From: Desulfovibrio sp. JC010
GTDB taxonomy: Bacteria; Desulfobacterota; Desulfovibrionia; Desulfovibrionales; Desulfovibrionaceae
Length of the DNA: 39,574 bases
Direction: 5' to 3'
Assembly (NCBI RefSeq): GCF_010470675.1
Contig: NZ_VOIQ01000024.1
Location: 1 to 39,574, forward strand
Every line of letters begins with the position of its first letter. The stretch's first letter is position 1. The position numbers and the translations under genes are program-made. Below, piece by piece: positions 16,825 through 25,034 of the stretch. The notes under the pieces were generated by a model. It had not been told where the DNA came from. It made no database searches and saw only the letters and a list, made by a program, of their open reading frames with translations.

Positions 16825-19800
16825 CTACCACTGCTTCTTGCGCTGCTCTTCAAGTGCTGCATCCTGCTCTTCGAAAGTAGCGAATCCGGCATGGTGCATG
16901 GCATCTTCAACAGTCTGGTTCCAATCCCAAGCGGAGTAGATAACCGGCTTGTGGAAAGTACCGCGGAAGGTATCCATTTCCTGCCTGATGAAGTCCTCTC
17001 TGGGGCTGTCCATGTTGTCACGGAGCTGCTCATTAAGACGTCTGATCTCACCTTCGTACCAGTCTTCCAGATCTTCGGGAGTCTTGTACTTCTTGATGAT
17101 GTGGCTGTAGCCGTTCTCTTCCATGAGCTTGGCAAGACGCTCAAAATGGCGGTCACGAATCCACTGTCCCAGTTCGCTGACCTTGATATTATCCGCTTCA
17201 ACCGCAGCCATATCCAGCTTGGTCTGAAGATAGGTATCAGGAACAACGGATGCGGAAACAATCCCGGCAATGCAGACTACGCCGCGCAGGATAACGCTGT
17301 TGGAAACACCTTGTCCGCAGAAACCGATCTTCTTGCCGAACTTCTGTCCGGTGAAGATTGCAGAAAGGATGGCCCAGACAACTGCCGGGTCTTCCTCGTC
17401 GTAGATATGCTGCAGGCTGGAGTTGTCACGGTCAGTCCCGAGCACCAGCTGGGTCATATCGTTGGAGCCGATGGAGAAACCGTCAACTTCCTTGATGAAT
17501 TCCTTGGCGAGTACTGCGTTACTGGGAATCTCGGCCATGAGGATCACCTTCAAATCATCCTTGCCGGATTCGAGGTTGTGAACCTGTGAGAGGTAACGCT
17601 TCATGCTGCGTGCTTCCTCAATGGTGCGCACGAAGGGCAGCATGATATGCAGGTTCTTACCGCCGAATACGCCACGGGCCAGCTTGAATGCCTCCAGCTC
17701 CCAGTCGTGGATGTTTCTGGAAACACCGCGATAGCCGAGCATGGGGTTGTCTTCATGGTGCTCAAAGAGCAGACCGCCGAGCAGGTTGTGATATTCGTTG
17801 GTTTTGAAGTCCGTGGTACGGTAGACAATATCCTTACCGTAAAAGGCCATAGCGAACAGGGCCAGTCCCTGAGACAGGGTCTGGATATAGTTTTCCTTAC
17901 CTGTGCGCAGGCCGCGGGATTTAATGATATCTGCAATGCGCTGACGAAGGGTGGTGACCTCATCCATTTCGGACTTGAGCCCCATCTTGAGGGCCACTTC
18001 TTCACGTAACGCTTTAACTTCTTCAATGTACTCAAGCACCAGAGGATTCTCTTTGGCCTTGGCAAGCATGCCGGGCAATTCATCCAGTGATTCAGTACGT
18101 TTGTAGATAAACTTGGAATCAGCGTGTTCACCCGCATGAATGCCGAGTACGCCGCGCAGGTGTTCCTCGATATTCACGGAAGTTTTCAGGGTGTACAGGC
18201 TTTCAGCACTGTGCTCGAGATAATGGTCAAGCTTCTTGTCCAGTTCACGCAGCTTGCGGTGCATGGCCAGAACTTCTTCAGTTCCGCGCGCGGTATTGGC
18301 GTTGGCCATGGAGTCCATTTCTTCCGTCAGACCGGTGAGTGCGCCCACATATTCCCTGAGATTGATGTTCAGGGAGATGAGTCCGGAATCAAGCTGGGTC
18401 TTCATTACTGTGGTCAGCTTTGAATCAAGCTCATCGAGCTTCTCCTGAACCAGCTTATCGAGGGTGCCGTTGTCGTAAGCTTCAAGAGCCAGCGGATGAA
18501 CACCCACATTGCCGAGCATGAACTCAGCACGCAGCAGGCCGACCTCAAAATCAGGCACTTCTCTAAGGCGGGAAAGGAACAGAGACTGCCCCACATCAGC
18601 GAGGATCAACCCGACTTTGGTCTTGGTAGCCGGAAGCTCGGAAGTGTTGATAGTTCCGCCGACCTCAATAAGAGGCAATGCGCCGCGATAAACTTTACCG
18701 CGGGAACCGTCAACGGTGATTTCCTGACCTTCAAGAGAGCGCAGCACTTCGAGCCGCTGAATGCCGATGATGGCAGGGATACCCAGTTCACGGGAGGTAA
18801 TGGCCGCGTGGCTGGTATCACCGCCCACATCCGCGAGGATACCGGAGGCAATACGCATGCCCGGAACCATATCCGGGTCAGTGCGTTCTGCTGCCAGAAT
18901 ATCGCCTTTGTGGATTTTATTCAGCTCAAGAGCGGAACGCAGGTACTTAACAGTTCCCTGCCCTGCGCCGCGTGACGCGCCGTTACCTTCCAGCACCACT
19001 TCAGCTTCTTCCAATTCCTTGGGGTCAACTTCAAGCCTGCGCATGAAGATGGCATCAGGATGCTGTTCAAATTCCTCGTTCCAGCGGGTTTCAGGACGGG
19101 CCTGTACAAACCAGAGACGGTCGGCCGCATCAAGGCAGAACTCGGTATCCATGATCATACCGCCGTATGCTTCGCTGATACCGCGCACACCCTTGGCCAC
19201 TTCCTCGGCCTGTGCAAGGGAGAGAGCCCAGCGATAAACAGCACCGGGCTGAACTTTTTCAACCTTGGTACCGCCCTTCTCGCTGTAAACAATCTTCTTG
19301 TCCTTGCTGCCCATGTTACGGACAACAACTTCAGATCCGTCATCACGCTGGAAGACATAAAACTTATCCGGGGTGACCATGCCGCCCACAACAGCCTCAC
19401 CGAGACCGTAGCTGGCATCAATGGAAACAAGATCCTTGCGATCTGTTCCACGGCAGCCGGTGGCGGTATCTGCGCTGAACGCGGTACCGGAAATAACCGG
19501 ATTGATCATGCGCATGATGCAGACTGAAAGGGAGGTATTTTCAATAGCCCATTCAAGCTTGGCATTTTCAGCGATGGAGGCATCGCCGGTATTTTCTGCC
19601 AAAGTAACCGCATCGAGAATAGCCTCGCGGCGGTAGGTCATGCTGCGCAGATTGTATGCGGAGGCGCAATCCCAGTGATAGGCTTCAGAGCACTGGTCTT
19701 CGCCGACAATGTTAAGATAGGTATCCTGAAGTCCGGCAAATGCCTTTTTACGGCTGTCTTCCCCTGCTGCGGAAGAACGCACCGCCACAGGCTCGTTTTC

Positions 19801-20403
19801 AAGCCCGGCATCCTTGCAGATGGAAAGATAAGCTTCCCTGACTGCATTATCGACTTCTTTGGGGAGTTCAACGGAAAGGATCGCACTCTGAACAAGCACG
19901 GATCTTTTACGGAGCTGGTCAATTCCTTCAGGAGAGGTGGCGAAACCTTCAACAACGTTGTTGATAAAGGTGCGCAGCTGAATCTGGGTTTCGGTGTGCT
20001 TGCCTGCTTCTTTTTTAATTACCTGAGCAATGGAGCGGACAAATTTCTGTAAAAATTCACTGTCACTGTTAACTTCTTCACTGGACCAGTCCACAGCGTT
20101 ATATTCGCTGTCTACAACAGCCCTGACAACACTGGCATGTACTTTTGTTTCATCCAGCAGCTTATGAAATGCGATGGATGAAACAGCCCTGAACTGGGGT
20201 GATCTGATGCCTTCTACCTGACTGATCAAAGCGGTATTATAGTTCTTTCCGCCAACCAGCAGTTCCGCATCTTCGCCGATTTTAACGATATCGGCACCGG
20301 TTAGAATCAGCTTCTTTTCAAGCTGTTTTTTAGCCTGGGACTTCTTCGGAGCTGCTGTTTCCGCACCTTTAGCGGAAACTGCTTCTTCCGTCTTACCAGC
20401 CAT
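16825..20403 (-). CDS. ppsA: Phosphoenolpyruvate synthase (pyruvate, water dikinase), long form
   Basis: Makes PEP from pyruvate and ATP (giving AMP and phosphate), needed for gluconeogenesis from lactate or pyruvate. Order of parts: nucleotide-binding N-terminal domain (EPVAVRSSAAGEDS, SYGLGEAVVGG), phospho-His swivelling domain with H532 in GGDTSHAAITS, and the C-terminal PEP/pyruvate barrel with GSNDMTQLVLGTDRD and catalytic C1029 in GFCGQG. At 1192 residues it is about 400 longer than E. coli PpsA. Much of the excess lies after LLRAEFMLGNVGVHP as a helical, Glu/Leu-rich insertion, plus an Ala/Lys-rich N-terminus and a C-terminal tail. AAGGAGG precedes the chosen ATG. Confidence 0.9.
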   Translation of the reverse strand: MAGKTEEAVSAKGAETAAPKKSQAKKQLEKKLILTGADIVKIGEDAELLVGGKNYNTALISQVEGIRSPQFRAVSSIAFHKLLDETKVHASVVRAVVDSEYNAVDWSSEEVNSDSEFLQKFVRSIAQVIKKEAGKHTETQIQLRTFINNVVEGFATSPEGIDQLRKRSVLVQSAILSVELPKEVDNAVREAYLSICKDAGLENEPVAVRSSAAGEDSRKKAFAGLQDTYLNIVGEDQCSEAYHWDCASAYNLRSMTYRREAILDAVTLAENTGDASIAENAKLEWAIENTSLSVCIMRMINPVISGTAFSADTATGCRGTDRKDLVSIDASYGLGEAVVGGMVTPDKFYVFQRDDGSEVVVRNMGSKDKKIVYSEKGGTKVEKVQPGAVYRWALSLAQAEEVAKGVRGISEAYGGMIMDTEFCLDAADRLWFVQARPETRWNEEFEQHPDAIFMRRLEVDPKELEEAEVVLEGNGASRGAGQGTVKYLRSALELNKIHKGDILAAERTDPDMVPGMRIASGILADVGGDTSHAAITSRELGIPAIIGIQRLEVLRSLEGQEITVDGSRGKVYRGALPLIEVGGTINTSELPATKTKVGLILADVGQSLFLSRLREVPDFEVGLLRAEFMLGNVGVHPLALEAYDNGTLDKLVQEKLDELDSKLTTVMKTQLDSGLISLNINLREYVGALTGLTEEMDSMANANTARGTEEVLAMHRKLRELDKKLDHYLEHSAESLYTLKTSVNIEEHLRGVLGIHAGEHADSKFIYKRTESLDELPGMLAKAKENPLVLEYIEEVKALREEVALKMGLKSEMDEVTTLRQRIADIIKSRGLRTGKENYIQTLSQGLALFAMAFYGKDIVYRTTDFKTNEYHNLLGGLLFEHHEDNPMLGYRGVSRNIHDWELEAFKLARGVFGGKNLHIMLPFVRTIEEARSMKRYLSQVHNLESGKDDLKVILMAEIPSNAVLAKEFIKEVDGFSIGSNDMTQLVLGTDRDNSSLQHIYDEEDPAVVWAILSAIFTGQKFGKKIGFCGQGVSNSVILRGVVCIAGIVSASVVPDTYLQTKLDMAAVEADNIKVSELGQWIRDRHFERLAKLMEENGYSHIIKKYKTPEDLEDWYEGEIRRLNEQLRDNMDSPREDFIRQEMDTFRGTFHKPVIYSAWDWNQTVEDAMHHAGFATFEEQDAALEEQRKKQW

Positions 20404-20705
20404 CACTTCCTCCTTACACATCATTAAGACGATATGCTCTTGGATTTCGATATAAAATCCGGGTAAATAAGATAATCAGTAATCGAAAAGAAATTAACAG
20501 AATATAAACAGACTAAGCCCCCCTGCTTTGGCAAAAGGCAGGGATGCATACGATAATGATACTGATTCGGGCACAGACGGAAGAACTCCGCTGCATTCCG
20601 GGATTGCCGTGAACGGATGAAAAGCTTCCCTTCAATTCACCCGGCAACAAAAAAGCAATTCCTCAGCAAGGCCCGTATGTCAAGCAAAAACAGTATCTAT
20701 CTGCA
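20404..20705 (-). other. ppsA upstream region, no gene seen
   Basis: About 300 bases between birA and ppsA, both on minus. A consensus -35 TTGACA is on the minus strand at 20683-20678, but no good -10 follows at 16-18 bases. A GC hairpin (CCCTGC/GCAGGG, about 20522-20543) without a T-run lies within the presumed leader. No known riboswitch was recognised. Confidence 0.35.
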
Positions 20706-21629
20706 TTATAAAGGCATTACCGAGCCGGAATAAATCTCATGCTGCTCGCCATTATGGTCAACAACAAGACCGCCATCGGAACGCAAACCGCAGATAACAC
20801 CGCGTTCAACTCCTTCAGGACCGTCCACAATCTTCACTTCCTCACCGAACCAGACCAGACGGTCGGCCAGCTCGTAAAGAAAATCGTCGGTATTCTTCAT
20901 GGAGATGATCTGCTCGAAATTTCCCCTGAAATACTTAATCAACTCAACCCATGTTTCCAGCGGCCCCAGCTGCATGGAATCAGTATTGAGCATTCCGGCC
21001 GGAACAGCATGGTCAGCCCGCAGCAGCTCCCTCGCCGGGGCATAGGCCAGATTCAAGCCGATGCCGACCATGGTGGCATTCCCGCGTTCTTCAATGAGAA
21101 TACCCCCGGCCTTCTTGCCATCGATCAGAATATCGTTGGGCCACTTGAGCTGGGTTTCCACTCCCAGATCACGCAGGGCATTACAGGTCAGATAGCCTAC
21201 GATAAGGGGCAGAATCCGGTTCCAGACCGGACGTTCCTCACCGGGCTTTGCTTCCGGCAGCGCAGGCCACTTGATGGTTCCGTATACATTTCCGGGAGGC
21301 GAAATCCATTCGCGGCGCACCTGCCCGCGTCCGGTATTCTGCTCCACAGCCAGCACACTTCCCCATTCCGAAAGATCTTCAAGAGCATTGAGCCGCCATG
21401 CGACATCAAGACTGGATACACAGGAACCGCAAACAGCAACAGGAACCCCGGTCCGCGAACCGGATATCCATGTTGAATAGGTCCTGTATTCTGCATCTTC
21501 ACTGTTCCATGGACCGAAATTTTCAATATCCCGCGCCCAAAGCGGATGAGCCTGAAAAAGATTTTCCGGGGTTGTCTTGGGGAGAGGACTGGTTTCCTTA
21601 CCGTTAATAATGGTAATTCGAGTAATCAT
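20706..21629 (-). CDS. birA: Biotin--[acetyl-CoA-carboxylase] ligase (BirA family, no DNA-binding domain)
   Basis: Makes biotinyl-AMP and transfers biotin to a lysine of carrier proteins. The ligase core has GRGQVRREWISPPGN (biotin/AMP loop), LKWPNDILIDGKKAGGILIE and GIGLNL, followed by the small SH3-like C-terminal domain (VICGLRSDGGLVVDHNGE). It lacks the N-terminal helix-turn-helix of E. coli BirA and instead has about 60 residues of unknown type, so it should not repress biotin genes directly. ATG 21629 is preferred; a GTG two codons upstream is possible. The 307-residue length is slightly long for a monofunctional ligase. Confidence 0.88.
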   Translation of the reverse strand: MITRITIINGKETSPLPKTTPENLFQAHPLWARDIENFGPWNSEDAEYRTYSTWISGSRTGVPVAVCGSCVSSLDVAWRLNALEDLSEWGSVLAVEQNTGRGQVRREWISPPGNVYGTIKWPALPEAKPGEERPVWNRILPLIVGYLTCNALRDLGVETQLKWPNDILIDGKKAGGILIEERGNATMVGIGLNLAYAPARELLRADHAVPAGMLNTDSMQLGPLETWVELIKYFRGNFEQIISMKNTDDFLYELADRLVWFGEEVKIVDGPEGVERGVICGLRSDGGLVVDHNGEQHEIYSGSVMPL

Positions 21630-21743
21630 GCGCACTATCCCATGGTCAAAAGATTATTAACAAGGGAGAATCTGTTTTTATTAATACTTTAGCTTAATTA
21701 TATTCTTAACCAAAGCGCGCAAAATGTGCAACGTTATTCTTTC

Positions 21744-21868
21744 TCAACGGCTTATAAAGCACCATCTGCTGCGTTGCTGCGAATAATATTGAAACTCACG
21801 TATGTCTGGATACGCTTCGTTCCAATATTATCCTTGCGCCTTACATCTGGCACTTTCTAAGCCGTTGA
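21744..21868. repeat. 125-bp imperfect inverted repeat, MITE-like
   Basis: The two ends are TCAACGGCTTA (21744-21754) and TAAGCCGTTGA (21858-21868), and the match continues inward with few mismatches: AAAG, CCA, GATAATATTG-like and GTAT segments pair across almost the full length, leaving a small centre near 21800-21810. It contains no gene and abuts the stop codon of the following minus-strand gene. It is unrelated to the GCCTCCGGCGG repeat family. It could be a non-autonomous mobile element or a transcript-ending hairpin. Confidence 0.7.
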
Positions 21869-23002
21869 TTATTCTTTTTTAGAGGACTTGATTTCACGTA
21901 TCAAATCGATGAGTTCTTCTTCCACATCATCGGCTTCGGTCTGGTCAATGGCATCGGAGGAGCGGGAATCGCGGGAAATGGCAGCTGCGATCTTGGTTGA
22001 AATGGCGGCCAGAATTCTTTTCTTGGCCTCCTCCCCGGCAATTGCCAGCAGGATACCGAGCTTGTAATATCCAAGCTGCCGGAAAACCTGCTTCAATGTT
22101 CCGAGATCAACAAAGACTATATCTTCAACACCTTCAAGCTCTTCAATGGATTTGCGCTTGCGCTTCACTTCCCTGAAGAACTGCTCGCCCTTCTTTTCTA
22201 CCCACTTGGAAGTAGCATCCTTGTGCAGCATGCAGATATCTTCGGGAAAATCACCTACGCCGATTTTTTTGTAAATCATCTCCGGATCAGAATCGACCAG
22301 AGCGGAAAAATCATGAATATCAACAAAGTCGGACAAAAAGACCTTACCGCTGAATTTGTTGACATCTTCGGAAAGATTTTCGGCAATAGCCATAAAATCA
22401 TCGGGATTGGTGATGGTCAGATAAGATTGTGAGGCAATCTTGTTTACCGAGACCATGTTGAACCCAACCGCGGATTTTAAATGCCTATCTATTTCATGCT
22501 GTGAAGCATTAGTAATATCTGAGAATTCTTTGGACAATTCCTCAAGAGTAATGCCGATGGGAACATCCTCACCTTTGGGCGTAGTCTGAAGAATACGGTG
22601 TTTCATATGCAGCAGCCGACAGAAGGTCAGCCATGAGTTATCGCTGCGACTCTCAGAAATAGCACGGTCCGCACGGGCGAGACGTGAAGCCAGCACGCGG
22701 GTAAGATGAAATACTGTGGGATGACTTTTCTTAAGCAGCATCAGGATCAGCCGCGCAGTGAGCACCAGCACGGTACATTCAGACGCAGCCTCAGCCCCCG
22801 CCACCCTTTCACTACGCGAAATAATTGCCATTTCCCCGAACAGTTCGCCCGGGCCGAGGGTAGCAAGAATCTGCCTTTTACCCTTAATATTTTTGACAAT
22901 ATTAACGGAACCAGACTGAATCATGTAGGCAACATTACCCTTGTCGCCTTCTCTGAAAAGCACCTCGCCCTTCAAAAAAGTCTTGGATTGCGGCCTTCCC
23001 AT
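21869..23002 (-). CDS. Cyclic-nucleotide-binding domain protein with FliG C-terminal-like domain (paralogue 2)
   Basis: A 377-residue cytoplasmic protein. Residues about 8-112 form a cNMP-binding domain with an intact phosphate-binding cassette: GELFGEMAI and R66 in SRSERVAGA. Residues about 150-205 have the place and pattern of a Crp-type winged helix (ITLEELSKEF, then IDRHLKS, then SYLTITNPDDF). Residues about 222-275 look like a second small helix-turn-helix (SALVDSDPEMIYKKI, DFPEDI). The C-terminus (about 284-372) aligns without gaps to the FliG C-terminal domain (VEDIVFVDLGTLKQVF, LAIAGEEAKKRILAAIS). The start at 23002 is one base after the stop of the paralogous gene, so the two are co-translated. 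A longer frame to 23050 would overlap that gene. Confidence 0.8.
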   Translation of the reverse strand: MGRPQSKTFLKGEVLFREGDKGNVAYMIQSGSVNIVKNIKGKRQILATLGPGELFGEMAIISRSERVAGAEAASECTVLVLTARLILMLLKKSHPTVFHLTRVLASRLARADRAISESRSDNSWLTFCRLLHMKHRILQTTPKGEDVPIGITLEELSKEFSDITNASQHEIDRHLKSAVGFNMVSVNKIASQSYLTITNPDDFMAIAENLSEDVNKFSGKVFLSDFVDIHDFSALVDSDPEMIYKKIGVGDFPEDICMLHKDATSKWVEKKGEQFFREVKRKRKSIEELEGVEDIVFVDLGTLKQVFRQLGYYKLGILLAIAGEEAKKRILAAISTKIAAAISRDSRSSDAIDQTEADDVEEELIDLIREIKSSKKE

Positions 23003-23003
23003 C

Positions 23004-24179
23004 CTACTTGACCCCCTTGAGTTTACGTACACTATCAAGGAGTTCATCACAGCATTCCAGAACTTCGGAATCGTTGGGATCCCGGTCCGCAGGCGGCTCC
23101 CGCAACAGAATCTGGGCGACCTTTTTGCCTATATTACGCTTGAGTTTATCCCTGCCCTGCTGGTCAAGAGCAGAATAAAGCACTGAAATTTTGTAATAAT
23201 TAAATTCTTCAAGGGCCTTTTTGAGAGTTGGGTTATCAATAAAAATGATATCTTCAGCAGCTTCAAGATCTTCCAGAGCCTTACGAGGCCTGCGGAATTT
23301 TTTGAAAAAATTAGGTTCCTTATCCTTGCGCCATTCCATGGCTTTCTCACGGTTAAAAAAGAGCAGATTCTCAGGCATCTCCTCTTTGATAACCTTCTTA
23401 TAAATCTGCTCCGGAGTGCTGCCGGTCCGCTGTGCAAGGTCCGTAAAAGTCATGAAACTCATGCGCTGGTCAACATTGGCTCCGAGTTCACGCATCTGTT
23501 TATAGAGATTGCGCAGATTAGGCATGAACTGCTCGAAATTCTTAATCGTGATATATCTTTCGACAAAGGCACTTTTATCACCTTTTTTAACGCTCTTCAT
23601 ATCAATCAGCCGCAACTTGAAGACCGTTTCAAGGAAAGATTCAATTTCAAGATTTGAAAAAACAGCCAGATTTTTCACTGTCTCGGTGTAGGAATTAACC
23701 GACAACCCCATCTTATAATTCTCAATTGCCCGTTGTTTATCACGGGGAATATACGCAAATTCGCGGTAGGCAAGATCGAGAATGGTTGCGAGGGCGAGAA
23801 ATGAATCACTCTGCTCAGCACACCCGGCCTTCAGGTCAGTAGCTGCAACCCTTTTGGCCAACAGTTCCAGCATTTTCTTTACTGTTTCCGGTGATGCGGC
23901 AAGAAGCTTGTTCATCATCTCTTCTGTGAGCACCACCAGTTCGCAAAAACTCGAAGCTTCGGCACTCGCTGTGCGCTTCTGGTTGGCAAGCAGGGACATT
24001 TCCCCGAAGATATCCCCACGGCGCAAAGAAGCCATAACCGACTTTTTCTTGTCGATTCTCTTAAAAATATCCACAGTCCCAGATTTGATCATGTAAGCGA
24101 TTTTGCTTTCCTGACCTTCATGGAATATAACCTTACCTTTATGGTAGGTCCGTATGCTTGGCGCGGTCCGTACAATCAT
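23004..24179 (-). CDS. Cyclic-nucleotide-binding domain protein with FliG C-terminal-like domain (paralogue 1)
   Basis: A 391-residue paralogue of the next gene, with the same four-part plan. cNMP-binding domain about 8-115, with cassette GDIFGEMSLL and R69 in NQKRTASAEA. Central helical/winged-helix segment about 125-215. Second helix-turn-helix-like unit about 240-290 (DLAQRTGSTPEQIYKKVIKEEMP is in it). FliG_C-like segment about 300-388 (AEDIIFIDNPTLKKAL, 308-323). The charged pair of the FliG torque helix is only half kept (D315-N316). The ATG has no strong Shine-Dalgarno sequence. It is first of a two-gene unit; the TVP38-type gene upstream is on the same strand, 38 bases away, and may belong to it. 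Confidence 0.8.
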   Translation of the reverse strand: MIVRTAPSIRTYHKGKVIFHEGQESKIAYMIKSGTVDIFKRIDKKKSVMASLRRGDIFGEMSLLANQKRTASAEASSFCELVVLTEEMMNKLLAASPETVKKMLELLAKRVAATDLKAGCAEQSDSFLALATILDLAYREFAYIPRDKQRAIENYKMGLSVNSYTETVKNLAVFSNLEIESFLETVFKLRLIDMKSVKKGDKSAFVERYITIKNFEQFMPNLRNLYKQMRELGANVDQRMSFMTFTDLAQRTGSTPEQIYKKVIKEEMPENLLFFNREKAMEWRKDKEPNFFKKFRRPRKALEDLEAAEDIIFIDNPTLKKALEEFNYYKISVLYSALDQQGRDKLKRNIGKKVAQILLREPPADRDPNDSEVLECCDELLDSVRKLKGVK

Positions 24180-24217
24180 ATTAAAATGTGCTTAAATTAA
24201 CTGAATCTTTCTAAATA

Positions 24218-24898
24218 TTACACATTACGGTGCTTCTTAACAAGTCCCATAACCTTTTTAACAACAAGGGGAAACAGTCCCAGCAGCACAAAAGAAAAAA
24301 GCACACCCGGCTGCACTATTCCTGACAAAGAATCAATCCGGCCCAACTCCTTACCGGCATTAACATAAACCATGGTTCCGGGCAGCATACCCAGCTGCGA
24401 AACCCAATAAAAAGTCTTCAGTCGCATGGGGGTGAGCCCCATAACCAGATTAATGACTACAAAAGGAATGGCCGGAATAAGGCGCATGGTAAAAAGGTAA
24501 AACGGGCCTTCTTCCTCAATACCCCGGTTGACTTTTTCCAGACGGTCCCCGAATTTCTGCTGCACGTAATCCCTAAACAGATAGCGGGAAAAAAAACAGG
24601 CCAGAGTGGCACCGATGGTACTGGCAAATGAAATAATCAGCACCCCGACGGTGAAACCGAACAAGGCCCCTCCGGCCAGACCTAGCACTGTCGCTCCCGG
24701 AAGATTAACTCCTACAACAATTACATAGATCAGAAAAAAGGAAAAAACTGTTAAGAATGGATTTTGATCATAAAATACCTGAAACTCCTGCCGGGAATTT
24801 TTCAAATATTCGAGGGTCAGAAACCTGTCCAGATCAAAGACGAAAAAAAGAGCCGCCACAAGCACGAGAAACATGATGATGAGTATTTTGTTTTTCAT
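24218..24898 (-). CDS. TVP38/TMEM64 (VTT/DedA-related) membrane protein
   Basis: A 226-residue inner-membrane protein with about five to six hydrophobic segments: one at the N-terminus (about 4-22), then about 47-70, 75-110, 135-160, 165-185 and 195-217. The central VTT-type motif is visible as GGALFGFTVGVL..STIGATLACFFSRYLFRDYV and MRLIPAIPFVVINLVMGLTPMRLKTFYW. Related proteins act in lipid scrambling or membrane homeostasis, but the bacterial role is not settled. The ATG lacks a clear ribosome-binding site. It lies just upstream of the cNMP-FliG paralogues on the same strand. Confidence 0.85.
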   Translation of the reverse strand: MKNKILIIMFLVLVAALFFVFDLDRFLTLEYLKNSRQEFQVFYDQNPFLTVFSFFLIYVIVVGVNLPGATVLGLAGGALFGFTVGVLIISFASTIGATLACFFSRYLFRDYVQQKFGDRLEKVNRGIEEEGPFYLFTMRLIPAIPFVVINLVMGLTPMRLKTFYWVSQLGMLPGTMVYVNAGKELGRIDSLSGIVQPGVLFSFVLLGLFPLVVKKVMGLVKKHRNV

Positions 24899-25034
24899 TA
24901 ATCATACGATACCATCAAACCTGAATTAATCAAGAACACGGAACGGAAGCGGCTCAAATTGGCGGGGAGAAACCTGCTCAGCTATTTTTAAACATTAACC
25001 ATAGGCACTGCCATATGGATTTTATAAATGCCCA

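Noticed and set aside
20520-20543. GC hairpin downstream of birA as its terminator
   Set aside because: It is over 160 bases from the birA stop and has no T-run on either strand.
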